Assembly: GCA_945639745.1 (NCBI GenBank)
Contig: CALZEK010000081.1
Span: 1-6,555 of the forward strand
Direction of reading: 5' to 3'
DNA length: 6,555 nucleotides
Source: an uncultured Bacillaceae bacterium
GTDB taxonomy: Bacteria; Bacillota; Bacilli; Bacillales; Amphibacillaceae
The position numbers were made by a program, and so were the translations under genes. Under the pieces are notes generated by a model that made no database searches, was not told where the DNA came from, and was given only the letters and a program-made list of their open reading frames with translations. Of this stretch, positions 1 through 6,555 are shown in pieces (positions within the stretch are counted from its first letter, which is position 1; each line of letters opens with the position of its first letter).

Positions 1-463
1 CAAATAATTGTTGGAACATTTTTTTCGATAATGCTTCAAATGTATCTTTTCCGATATTGGGTCCAAGCATCGGACCGTGAAAAGTGACAAGGTTCGCTGA
101 CATCCCTATTGCAGTGTGGAGAAACGTAATGTCGCTAAACCCCCAAAATATTTTTGGGTTTTCTTTAACAATATTTAAATCAATTTGACTCACAATTCGA
201 CCTGCTCCATATCCACCACTTGAACATATAATTCCTTTCACTTCAGGATCTTCGAACATCATCTCAATATCTTCAAGACGTTCTTTATCGGTACCAGCCA
301 AATAACCATGAATATTTTTCGCATGCTTACCAAACTTCCACTTGAGCCCTAGTTCATCAAGAAAATCTAATGACTTTTCTAACTCTTCTCTTCCTGGTGG
401 GCTTGAAGGTGATACTATACCTATCGTGTCACCTTTTTGTAAACGTTTTGGACGTATTTTCAT
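1..463 (-). CDS. LD-carboxypeptidase, peptidase family S66 (N-terminal part, cut by window edge)
   Basis: This is the first 154 codons of a protein of the S66 (LdcA/MccF) family, serine peptidases that normally trim the D-alanine from muropeptide tetrapeptides during cell-wall recycling in the cytoplasm. Visible family features are GDTIGIVSPSSP at residues 11-22, SSGGYGAGR at 81-89, the nucleophile elbow GFSDIT with the probable catalytic Ser110, and TFHGPM at 127-132. The Glu and His that complete the triad lie in the C-terminal half, outside the window; the family is usually about 300 residues long. The start is ATG at 461-463, preceded on the minus strand by a purine-rich AAAGGAAAG site about 10 nt away. 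It resembles LdcA-type enzymes more than MccF-type microcin immunity proteins, but the missing half prevents certainty. It lies downstream of groEL but beyond a strong terminator, so it is probably transcribed separately. Confidence 0.9.
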   Translation of the reverse strand, partial: MKIRPKRLQKGDTIGIVSPSSPPGREELEKSLDFLDELGLKWKFGKHAKNIHGYLAGTDKERLEDIEMMFEDPEVKGIICSSGGYGAGRIVSQIDLNIVKENPKIFWGFSDITFLHTAIGMSANLVTFHGPMLGPNIGKDTFEALSKKMFQQLF

Positions 464-581
464 ATCTATTTCACTTTCCTTTCATTAATTTAGGTACCTT
501 ATCTGTGTAAAATTCTACTAATTATAAAAAAGGTGTTATCTTGCCATTTAGATTTTCATTCATTAAGTAAGTTGCTCTTTT

Positions 582-610
582 ATTATATCAAATTTAAAGT
601 ACCTTTTAAA
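582..610 (-). promoter_or_regulatory. Probable sigma-A promoter for the LD-carboxypeptidase gene
   Basis: On the minus strand a perfect -10 hexamer TATAAT (582-587) lies 17 nt downstream of TTTAAA (605-610), which matches the TTGACA consensus at four of six positions. Transcription would begin near 575, giving a leader of roughly 110 nt before the ATG. A second TATAAT (521-526) lies nearer the gene but has no recognisable -35 box. The region is so AT-rich that chance matches are likely. Confidence 0.4.
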
Positions 611-632
611 TCTGGTTATGTATAATCTGGTT
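611..632. repeat. Short direct repeat TCTGGTT, 15-bp period
   Basis: TCTGGTT occurs at 611-617 and again at 626-632, immediately upstream of the proposed -35 box of the carboxypeptidase promoter. The spacing of 15 bp is not a whole number of helical turns. It could be a tandem regulator site or chance; nothing else supports a function. Confidence 0.3.
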
Positions 633-709
633 CTAAGTTCACACTTCAACAGGATAGTATTAAAAAAACATCAAGAATTTATTAAAATACCTTGTATTTG
701 TTAAAATGA

Positions 710-731
710 TTACTTCAAATCCCTGAAGTAA
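710..731. repeat. Short perfect hairpin in the intergenic region
   Basis: TTACTTCA (710-717) and TGAAGTAA (724-731) form a perfect 8-bp inverted repeat around a 6-nt loop. There is no clean T-run directly after it on either strand, so it does not look like a standard intrinsic terminator. It may be a weak backup to the terminator at 761-800 or a protein-binding palindrome. Confidence 0.4.
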
Positions 732-744
732 GTCAACAAAAAGG

Positions 745-800
745 TAGAATAATAAAATAAAAAAGCTTTCATGAGATTTAATAATCTCATGAAAGCTTTT
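745..800 (-). terminator. Intrinsic terminator of the groESL transcription unit
   Basis: Positions 761-778 and 783-800 form a perfect 18-bp stem closed by a 4-nt loop. In the minus direction the stem runs into a T-rich tail (six T after the GC-containing part, then TATTTTATT), the classic form of a Rho-independent terminator. In the plus direction only four T follow and then A-rich sequence, so it should work mainly on minus-strand transcripts. It lies 166 nt beyond the groEL stop codon, unusually far, and the structured element at 822-956 fills the gap. Confidence 0.92.
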
Positions 801-821
801 AAAATTATATTTCAATCTAGC

Positions 822-956
822 AATTTCAACCAGAGACTCGAGGACTTCACTTTTTTTACTTGCGATAAGTCAACATCGAATCACTTTCGTTCTTCGTGTT
901 TCCTTTATCTCATTCAAAAAAGTTCCAATCCTTTTCGTCTCTATACGGTTGAAATT
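822..956 (-). ncRNA. Candidate structured RNA in the groEL 3' region (long rod-like hairpin)
   Basis: Read as minus-strand RNA, the sequence folds on itself through six consecutive helices. P1 pairs 947-956 with 822-831 (10 bp). P2 pairs 937-942 with 832-837 (6 bp). P3 pairs 927-932 with 841-846 (6 bp, one G-U). P4 pairs 916-923 with 849-856 (8 bp). P5 pairs 903-909 with 864-869 (6 bp, one bulge). P6 pairs 893-900 with 872-880 (8 bp, one bulge). A 12-nt loop (881-892) closes the rod. The internal loops P3/P4 and P5/P6 can each form tandem G-A mismatches, a feature common in evolved RNA folds. It starts about 10 nt after the groEL stop codon and ends about 20 nt before the operon terminator. 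No separate promoter was found, so a structured 3' UTR or a processed 3'-UTR small RNA is most likely. I do not recognise the family. The pairing was done by hand. Confidence 0.5.
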
Positions 957-966
957 ACCTTTTAAT

Positions 967-2628
<1,662 letters not shown>

Positions 2629-2653
2629 TTATTATAAAAAACATTTATCTTCA

Positions 2654-2935
2654 TTATCCAATTACTGCTAAAATGTCATCTTCGCGAATAATTAAATATT
2701 CTTTTCCTTCATATTTAACTTCTGTTCCAGCATATTTTGAGTAAATAACTTTATCGCCTTCTTTAACTTCAAGAGGGATTCTATCTCCATCATCAATAAT
2801 GCCTGAACCTACTGCAATCACAAGACCTTCTTGTGGTTTTTCTTGTGCTGAATCTGGTAATACGATACCGCTTGCAGTTTTTTCTTCTTGTTTAACAAGT
2901 TCGATGACTACACGATCACCTAATGGTTTTATCAT
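2654..2935 (-). CDS. groES: Co-chaperonin GroES (Hsp10), 93 aa
   Basis: GroES is the heptameric lid of the GroEL chamber. The protein begins [13 protein letters not shown], the typical family start. It has the mobile loop at about residues 15-33 with the GroEL-contacting GIVLP (23-27), and the C-terminal strand [15 protein letters not shown]. The frame is open upstream to a TTG at 2942-2944, which would give 96 residues. That TTG directly abuts the AGGAGG ribosome binding site (2945-2950), whereas the ATG at 2933-2935 has a 9-nt spacing and gives the normal family length of about 94. I therefore place the start at 2935. It is the first gene of the groESL operon and is preceded by CIRCE. Confidence 0.97.
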   Translation of the reverse strand: MIKPLGDRVVIELVKQEEKTASGIVLPDSAQEKPQEGLVIAVGSGIIDDGDRIPLEVKEGDKVIYSKYAGTEVKYEGKEYLIIREDDILAVIG

Positions 2936-2944
2936 GTTAGACAA

Positions 2945-2950
2945 CCTCCT
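2945..2950 (-). promoter_or_regulatory. groES ribosome binding site (decides the start)
   Basis: AGGAGG on the minus strand lies 9 nt before the ATG at 2933-2935 and 0 nt before the upstream in-frame TTG. The spacing rules out the TTG as the translation start. Confidence 0.9.
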
Positions 2951-2968
2951 AGTTCTTCTTATGTTTTA

Positions 2969-2995
2969 TTAGCACTCGCCACTCCTGAGTGCTAA
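2969..2995 (-). promoter_or_regulatory. CIRCE operator (HrcA binding site)
   Basis: TTAGCACTC (2969-2977) and GAGTGCTAA (2987-2995) form a perfect 9-bp inverted repeat with a 9-nt spacer, exactly the CIRCE consensus. HrcA, whose folding is itself GroEL-dependent, binds CIRCE and represses groESL until heat or misfolded protein titrates GroEL. The site lies between the proposed promoter and groES, close to the predicted transcription start, so repression would block initiation. It lies in the leader of the groESL mRNA. Confidence 0.98.
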
Positions 2996-3006
2996 GTCCA
3001 CTTTAT

Positions 3007-3035
3007 ATATTAAATAATATTACTTAAAAATGCAA
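3007..3035 (-). promoter_or_regulatory. Probable sigma-A promoter of groESL
   Basis: On the minus strand TTGCAT (3030-3035) is followed after 17 nt by TAATAT (3007-3012), which matches the -10 consensus at four of six positions. An alternative -10, TATAAA at 3002-3007, fits the consensus better but has a poor -35 box. Either choice places the transcription start just upstream of or at the edge of CIRCE, as in other HrcA-controlled operons. I saw no paired GTCAAA repeats of the kind bound by CtsR. Confidence 0.45.
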
Positions 3036-3091
3036 GTGTTTTACATTTATCACTAGAGAATTACTTATACTATCAATTAAAACACTGTCTA

Positions 3092-3100
3092 TGCTACAAT
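3092..3100 (+). promoter_or_regulatory. Probable extended -10 promoter for the CPBP protease operon
   Basis: TGC followed by TACAAT (3095-3100) forms an extended -10 element on the plus strand. No good -35 hexamer is found at 16-18 nt, which extended -10 promoters can tolerate. Transcription would start near 3107, giving a leader of about 30 nt to the ATG at 3137. Confidence 0.4.
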
Positions 3101-3102
3101 AA

Positions 3103-3123
3103 TTAAGGTATGACATACTTAAA
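3103..3123. promoter_or_regulatory. Palindrome at the predicted start of transcription (possible operator)
   Basis: GTATG (3108-3112) and CATAC (3114-3118) form a perfect inverted repeat around the single base 3113. Further matching positions at 3106/3120, 3104/3122 and 3103/3123 extend the symmetry. It lies just downstream of the proposed -10 box and before the ribosome binding site of the protease gene, where a repressor could act. The binding protein is unknown. Confidence 0.3.
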
Positions 3124-3136
3124 GTGAGGTTTTTTC

Positions 3137-3850
3137 ATGATTTCAAAAAGATATTGGTTAACCATGTTAACCTATGTTTTAATGCATCTTTCAGGATTTA
3201 TTATTATTCCAAGTTTAACTTTTATCTTAAATTTAAATCCATTAGATGCACTTGTTTATAGTCAATTATTCGCATTTTTACTTGCGACCATTATTTCTTT
3301 GTATCTTTTAAGGACTGACATTTCAAATGAATTAACACGCAGTCACATTCATTTTGGGCAAATTATTTCTTGGACCATTATTGGGATCTTTTTAGCTTAT
3401 ATTGCTCAGTTTATTACATCATCAATTGAAATGTATATCTTTCAGATTGAACCCGGTTCAGAAAACACAGCTCAAATAATGAAAATCATCGATAATGCAC
3501 CGATATTTTTAGTTATTCCTGCTATTTTTGCACCGATTTTAGAAGAATTAATTTTTAGAAAAATTATTTTTGGTAGTTTATATAAACGAATGAACTTTGT
3601 TTGGGCTGCTGTATTATCTTCTTTAGCCTTTGGTGTCATTCATTTAGATTTAGTTCATCTATTAATTTATACAGGTATGGGGCTCGTTTTTTCTTATTTA
3701 TATGTTAAAACAAAAACAATTATTGTACCGATTCTTGTTCATATGGGAATGAATTCAATTACTGTGATGGCTCAATTATTAATTGATGTCGAAGAATTAG
3801 AAAGAATACAAGAAGAGCTTAGTTCAATAATTCATTTGATTGGAGGCTAA
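3137..3850 (+). CDS. mroQ: CPBP-family intramembrane metalloprotease (YdiL/MroQ type), 237 aa
   Basis: This is a polytopic membrane protein of the CPBP (CAAX protease and bacteriocin-processing, Abi) family. The three family motifs are present: EELIFR with Glu136, Glu137 and Arg141; FGVIH with Phe165 and His169; and HMGMN with His202 and Asn206. Hydrophobic segments occur at about residues 8-30, 39-58, 76-96, 122-135, 153-170 and 172-190. The family cleaves substrates within the membrane using these Glu and His residues. Position next to groES matches ydiL of B. subtilis and mroQ of S. aureus; MroQ there affects agr signal-peptide production. The symbol is by family and context, so the substrate here is inferred and unknown. 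GTGAGGT (3124-3130) lies 6 nt before the ATG. It is divergent from groESL and followed after 5 nt by the ydiK-like gene. Confidence 0.9.
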   Translation: MISKRYWLTMLTYVLMHLSGFIIIPSLTFILNLNPLDALVYSQLFAFLLATIISLYLLRTDISNELTRSHIHFGQIISWTIIGIFLAYIAQFITSSIEMYIFQIEPGSENTAQIMKIIDNAPIFLVIPAIFAPILEELIFRKIIFGSLYKRMNFVWAAVLSSLAFGVIHLDLVHLLIYTGMGLVFSYLYVKTKTIIVPILVHMGMNSITVMAQLLIDVEELERIQEELSSIIHLIGG

Positions 3851-3855
3851 TTCAA

Positions 3856-4044
3856 ATGTTTTTAGGAATTGTTTATCTTGGCTTAGGTATTTTATTTACC
3901 TTAATTGCTGGATACTCTGGCCAAGATTCAGGTTGGAGCACCTTAACAATTATTTATGCCATTATCGCAATTATTGACTTTGGAGCTGGCGTTCGACATA
4001 TCCAAAGACATAGATTAAAGAAATCAATGGAAGAAAAGAAATAA
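3856..4044 (+). CDS. ydiK: Small two-helix membrane protein, YdiK-like (DUF4305), 62 aa
   Basis: A 62-residue protein with two hydrophobic segments, about residues 1-20 and 28-46, separated by a short polar linker GQDSGW and followed by a basic, charged tail (RHIQRHRLKKSMEEKK) that should lie in the cytoplasm. Size, topology and position directly after a CPBP protease gene near groESL match YdiK of B. subtilis (DUF4305); its function is not known to me. The ribosome binding site TGGAGG (3841-3846) is inside the end of the protease gene, 9 nt before the ATG at 3856. The two genes are 5 nt apart and so very probably co-transcribed and translationally coupled. The stop codon lies in the 5' arm of the terminator at 4043-4079. 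Confidence 0.85.
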   Translation: MFLGIVYLGLGILFTLIAGYSGQDSGWSTLTIIYAIIAIIDFGAGVRHIQRHRLKKSMEEKK

Positions 4045-4088
4045 GCTAGTAAGCACTTTTAAATTGTGCTTACTAGCTTTATTTTTTA
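4043..4088. terminator. Bidirectional intrinsic terminator shared by ydiK and rex
   Basis: A 14-bp perfect stem (4043-4056 with 4066-4079) closes a 9-nt loop. On the plus strand it runs into a T-rich tract (4078-4088), and on the minus strand into TTATTTCTTTTC, so it should stop transcription from both sides. The stem begins inside the ydiK stop codon and ends on the first base of the rex stop codon complement, filling the whole 34-bp gap between the convergent genes. Confidence 0.92.
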
Positions 4089-4711
4089 TCTTGATAATGT
4101 TTCATAAAATAAATTAAAGATTGAAGTTCCACTGATAAGTCAATATGATGAATTCGGACATGATTTGGGAGTGTTAACCGCGCAGGTGTAAAGTTTAAGA
4201 TGCCAGTAACTCCTTTATTAACTAATCGATTCGTAATTTCTTGAGCTTCTGCTTGTGGTACAGTTAAAATAGCGACATCAATATTATTTAATTCAGTTTC
4301 TAAGTCATCTATATGATAAATTGGCACGCCACCAATCTGAGTGCCTGCTTTTTTTCTCGATCGGTCAAAAGCTTTAACTATTTTAGTGCTGTTATTTCGC
4401 ATAAAATTATAATTTAAAAAAGCTGTACCTAAATTACCAACCCCGATTAAAACAACCTCAGTTACTTCATCATGGTCTAATGTATTTTTAAAAAACTCAA
4501 GCAAATATTCAACATTGTATCCATAGCCTTTTTTACCTAACGCACCAAAATATGAAAAGTCTCTCCTAATCGTTGCTGGATCAACTTTAACTGCTTCGCT
4601 TAATTCCTTTGATGATACACGCGTTTTACCTTGTATACTTAAATTATTTATAAATCGGTAATAGAGAGGTAATCGTTTAGCTGTTGCTTGAGGTATTTTT
4701 TGCTTACTCAA
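4079..4711 (-). CDS. rex: Redox-sensing transcriptional repressor Rex, 210 aa
   Basis: Rex is a homodimeric repressor that reads the NADH/NAD+ ratio: it binds operators when NAD+ prevails and lets go when NADH rises, turning on fermentation and anaerobic respiration genes. The N-terminal winged helix (about 1-80) begins [16 protein letters not shown] and holds the recognition region [14 protein letters not shown] (43-56) and GKKGYGY. The Rossmann domain has IGVGNLG with Gly90, Gly92 and Gly95, then the stretch ILNFTPARL. The C-terminal helix after IHHIDL (about 190-210) is the one swapped between subunits. Length is as usual for the family. The start is TTG at 4709-4711; no ATG gives a complete winged helix. 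A GAGGAG site lies 10 nt upstream. It is convergent with ydiK and divergent from the ABC-F gene. A lone TTGTG half-site near its promoter is too weak to claim autoregulation. Confidence 0.97.
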   Translation of the reverse strand: MSKQKIPQATAKRLPLYYRFINNLSIQGKTRVSSKELSEAVKVDPATIRRDFSYFGALGKKGYGYNVEYLLEFFKNTLDHDEVTEVVLIGVGNLGTAFLNYNFMRNNSTKIVKAFDRSRKKAGTQIGGVPIYHIDDLETELNNIDVAILTVPQAEAQEITNRLVNKGVTGILNFTPARLTLPNHVRIHHIDLSVELQSLIYFMKHYQDKK

Positions 4712-4721
4712 TTTTTACTCA

Positions 4722-4727
4722 CTCCTC
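4722..4727 (-). promoter_or_regulatory. rex ribosome binding site (supports the TTG start)
   Basis: GAGGAG on the minus strand lies 10 nt before the TTG at 4709-4711. A nearby GTG is in another frame and meets a stop after four codons, so TTG is the only start that gives the full N-terminal domain. Confidence 0.8.
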
Positions 4728-4742
4728 ATTTTCATTATCTTT

Positions 4743-4771
4743 ATTTTAACAGATGTTAGACACAATGTATA
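4743..4771 (-). promoter_or_regulatory. Possible sigma-A promoter of rex
   Basis: On the minus strand TATACA (4766-4771, four of six matches) is followed after 17 nt by TAAAAT (4743-4748, five of six). Transcription would start near 4736, about 25 nt before the TTG. It sits next to promoter-like sequences facing the ABC-F gene, so the two promoters may overlap. Confidence 0.35.
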
Positions 4772-4788
4772 AATGAATATTTTCTTAA

Positions 4789-4818
4789 TTGCTAAAGTCA
4801 TCCTCCATGCGTTACACT
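4789..4818 (+). promoter_or_regulatory. Possible promoter of the ABC-F gene
   Basis: TTGCTA (4789-4794) and TACACT (4813-4818), each with four of six consensus matches, are separated by 18 nt. This would leave a very short leader of about 16 nt containing the GAGGTGA ribosome binding site (4829-4835). An alternative -10, TATAAA at 4768-4773, would give a longer leader of about 60 nt. The sequence alone does not decide between them. Confidence 0.3.
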
Positions 4819-4840
4819 AGGATAGAATGAGGTGAATTAA

Positions 4841-6555
4841 ATGATTTTAATGCAATTAAAAAACATTAGTAAATCATTTGGTAGCGATAATATTTTAATG
4901 AATGTCAATCTTGGGATTAAAAGCTCTGATCGCATTGCAATTGTAGGTCGCAATGGGGCAGGCAAATCAACATTACTTAAAATTATGACAAATGAATTTA
5001 ACTATGATACAGGCGAAATTTTTCAAACAAAAAATTTAAATATAGGTTATTTAGAACAACATATCGCAATCAATCAAGAAACCAGCGTTTGGGAATTTAT
5101 GCTCAACGTTTTTTCAGACTTTATTGCAGAAGAAAAAGCACTTAATCAACTTGCTAAAGAAATAGAATCACAAGCAAATAATAATATTGAAAACCCTGAT
5201 TTAATTACTTCATACGGAGCTCGCTTACAAAAATTCGAAGAAGACGGTGGATATCGTTATGAGAGTGATATCAAAGGTGTATTATCGGGTTTGGGCTTCA
5301 CGGAAGATTATTATGATTTACCAGTCAGTTCATTAAGCGGTGGACAAAAAACTCGTCTTGCTTTAGGTGAGCTATTACTGATTAAACCACAACTACTCTT
5401 TTTAGATGAACCGACAAACCATTTAGATATTGATACATTAACATGGCTTGAGTCTTATTTAATTGGTTATCCAGGTGCTATAGTCATTGTTTCACACGAT
5501 AGATATTTCTTAGATAAAATCGTTAATACCGTCTATGAAGTAGCCCATCAAACAACAACTAAATATCATGGGTCTTATAGTCATTATTTAACGCAAAAAG
5601 CTGCGAATTACGAACAAGATATAAAACGTTATGAAAAACAACAAGATGAAATTAAGGAAGCTGAGGATTTTATCCAACGTAACATTGCACGGGCTTCAAC
5701 GACAAAACGCGCACAAAGTAGACGTAAAGCATTAGAAAACATGCAAATAATTGATAAGCCTTTAGAAGATGCTGCAAGTGCTAATTTTTCTTTCCAAATT
5801 AATAAAGCGAGCGGTAATGATGTTATAAAATTAAAAAACTTTAGTTTTACCTATCCAAACGAAGTTGAACCACTGTTTAAAAACATTTCTTTTACAGCCC
5901 ATCGTGGTGAAAGAATTGCTTTAATTGGCCGTAATGGTATCGGTAAAACAACACTATTAAATGAAATCACACAAGCCAATCCTGAAATTAATATTGGTAC
6001 AAATGTTGAGATTGGCTTTTATGATCAAGAACAAGCGTTACTTTCACTTAAAAATACTGTTTTAGAAGAATTATGGGATGAATTCCCTCACCATGAAGAA
6101 AGAACGATTCGAAACACACTTGGTAATTTTTTATTTACTCAAGATGATGTCTTAAAAACAGTTCAAACATTAAGTGGTGGTGAGAAGGCACGACTTTCGC
6201 TCGCAAAATTAATGCTATTAAAAGCAAATCTTCTTATCTTAGATGAACCAACGAACCATTTGGATTTAGATAGTAAAGAAGTTTTAGAAGCTGCTTTAGC
6301 TGAATTTCCTGGTACTATTTTATTTGTATCACATGACCGTTACTTTATTAATAAAATAGCTGATAAAGTCATTGAATTAACCGAAGATGAAGCCATTGTT
6401 TATTTAGGTGATTATGACTATTATGTTGATAAAAAAACTGAGATGTTAGAAATCGAAGCTTTTGAAAACAAACCAGAAGTAACTGTCAAAACTGAAACAA
6501 AACGCAAAGTCAGTTTCGAAGAACAAAAAAGAATTCAAAGTGAGACGCGAAAATT
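4841..6555 (+). CDS. ydiF: ABC-F family ATPase, YdiF type (3' end outside window)
   Basis: This is a soluble protein with two ABC ATPase domains and no membrane segments, the ABC-F layout. These proteins bind the ribosomal E site and help stalled or antibiotic-blocked ribosomes. Of the chain, 571 codons are present. ABC1 has Walker A GRNGAGKST (36-44), signature LSGGQ (165-169), LDEPTNHLD with Glu190, and the switch His219. The interdomain linker, about 236-325, is basic and helical and includes ARASTTKRAQSRRKALE (283-299). ABC2 has GRNGIGKTT (363-371), LSGGE (444-448), LDEPTNHLD with Glu469, and His498. The sequence GDYDYYVDKKTE (523-534) begins the C-terminal extension, which is cut. B. subtilis YdiF has about 640 residues and the same linker wording, so roughly 70 residues are missing. 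The start ATG at 4841 follows GAGGTGA; a second ATG at 4850 is possible. I see no sign that it is a resistance-type Vga/Msr protein. Confidence 0.95.
   Translation, partial: MILMQLKNISKSFGSDNILMNVNLGIKSSDRIAIVGRNGAGKSTLLKIMTNEFNYDTGEIFQTKNLNIGYLEQHIAINQETSVWEFMLNVFSDFIAEEKALNQLAKEIESQANNNIENPDLITSYGARLQKFEEDGGYRYESDIKGVLSGLGFTEDYYDLPVSSLSGGQKTRLALGELLLIKPQLLFLDEPTNHLDIDTLTWLESYLIGYPGAIVIVSHDRYFLDKIVNTVYEVAHQTTTKYHGSYSHYLTQKAANYEQDIKRYEKQQDEIKEAEDFIQRNIARASTTKRAQSRRKALENMQIIDKPLEDAASANFSFQINKASGNDVIKLKNFSFTYPNEVEPLFKNISFTAHRGERIALIGRNGIGKTTLLNEITQANPEINIGTNVEIGFYDQEQALLSLKNTVLEELWDEFPHHEERTIRNTLGNFLFTQDDVLKTVQTLSGGEKARLSLAKLMLLKANLLILDEPTNHLDLDSKEVLEAALAEFPGTILFVSHDRYFINKIADKVIELTEDEAIVYLGDYDYYVDKKTEMLEIEAFENKPEVTVKTETKRKVSFEEQKRIQSETRK

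Larger units (their letters stand above)
464..760. other. AT-rich intergenic region without a gene
   Basis: No credible coding frame, tRNA or known RNA is visible in this stretch between the carboxypeptidase start and the groESL terminator. It holds a probable minus-strand promoter (582-610), a 7-bp direct repeat (611-632) and a short hairpin (710-731). An 8-bp palindrome, AGGTACCT, sits at 492-499. The composition is typical of intergenic DNA in a low-GC Firmicute. Confidence 0.7.

Noticed and set aside
621..626. TATAAT on the plus strand in the intergenic region as a promoter
   Set aside because: There is no -35 box at the right distance and no plus-strand gene downstream; the bidirectional AT-rich sequence gives such hexamers by chance.
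822..956. Known RNA families considered for the hairpin: T-box leader, 6S RNA, SRP RNA, tmRNA, RNase P RNA, group II intron domain V
   Set aside because: None of the diagnostic motifs I know for these (T-box GGNACCGC, SRP apical GGAA domain, tmRNA tag frame, and so on) are present, and the position after groEL fits none of them.
771..965. Open frame of 64 codons on the plus strand
   Set aside because: It starts inside the terminator stem, has no ribosome binding site, and runs through the arms of the structured hairpin. Its openness is explained by AT-rich non-coding DNA.
4761..4765. TTGTG (minus strand) near the rex promoter as a Rex operator
   Set aside because: The Rex site is an inverted repeat of the TTGTGA-N6-TCACAA kind. 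The second half-site is absent here, so this is only a chance pentamer.

Overview
The window comes from a low-GC Gram-positive bacterium of the order Bacillales, most likely a member of the Staphylococcaceae. The AT-rich base composition, strong AGGAGG-type ribosome binding sites, the HrcA operator (CIRCE) and the protein sequences all point this way. The gene order groEL-groES-ydiL/mroQ-ydiK-rex-ydiF is a variant of the ydiF-to-groEL neighbourhood known from Bacillus subtilis. All assignments come from reading motifs and recalling families; no database search was run.

Layout. Positions 1-463 (minus) hold the N-terminal part of an S66-family LD-carboxypeptidase, cut by the window edge. Positions 464-966 hold no gene. 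They carry a likely promoter for the carboxypeptidase, two minor repeats, a strong terminator for the chaperonin operon (stem 761-800), and a long imperfect hairpin (822-956) that lies between the groEL stop codon and that terminator. Positions 967-2935 (minus) are the groES-groEL operon, read groES first, behind a perfect CIRCE operator at 2969-2995. The divergent genes on the plus strand are a CPBP intramembrane protease (3137-3850, YdiL/MroQ type) and a small two-helix membrane protein (3856-4044, YdiK type), apparently one operon. They converge on rex (4079-4711, minus), and both sides share one bidirectional terminator that overlaps the two stop codons. Divergent from rex is an ABC-F ATPase of the YdiF type (4841 to the window end, incomplete).

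How the genes relate. GroES and GroEL form the folding chamber and are controlled by HrcA at CIRCE. Rex is the NADH/NAD+-sensing repressor of fermentative and anaerobic genes. The ABC-F protein should act on the ribosome. MroQ-type CPBP proteases in Staphylococcus aureus take part in agr peptide signalling, but no agr genes are seen here. These are mostly conserved neighbours rather than one pathway.

The least expected element is the hairpin at 822-956. Read as minus-strand RNA it folds into six consecutive helices, about 44 base pairs, with tandem G-A internal loops, and ends about 20 nt before the operon terminator. I do not recognise it as a known RNA family. It is a candidate structured 3' UTR or 3'-UTR-derived small RNA of the groESL transcript. 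The protein-coding part of the window is ordinary core genome.
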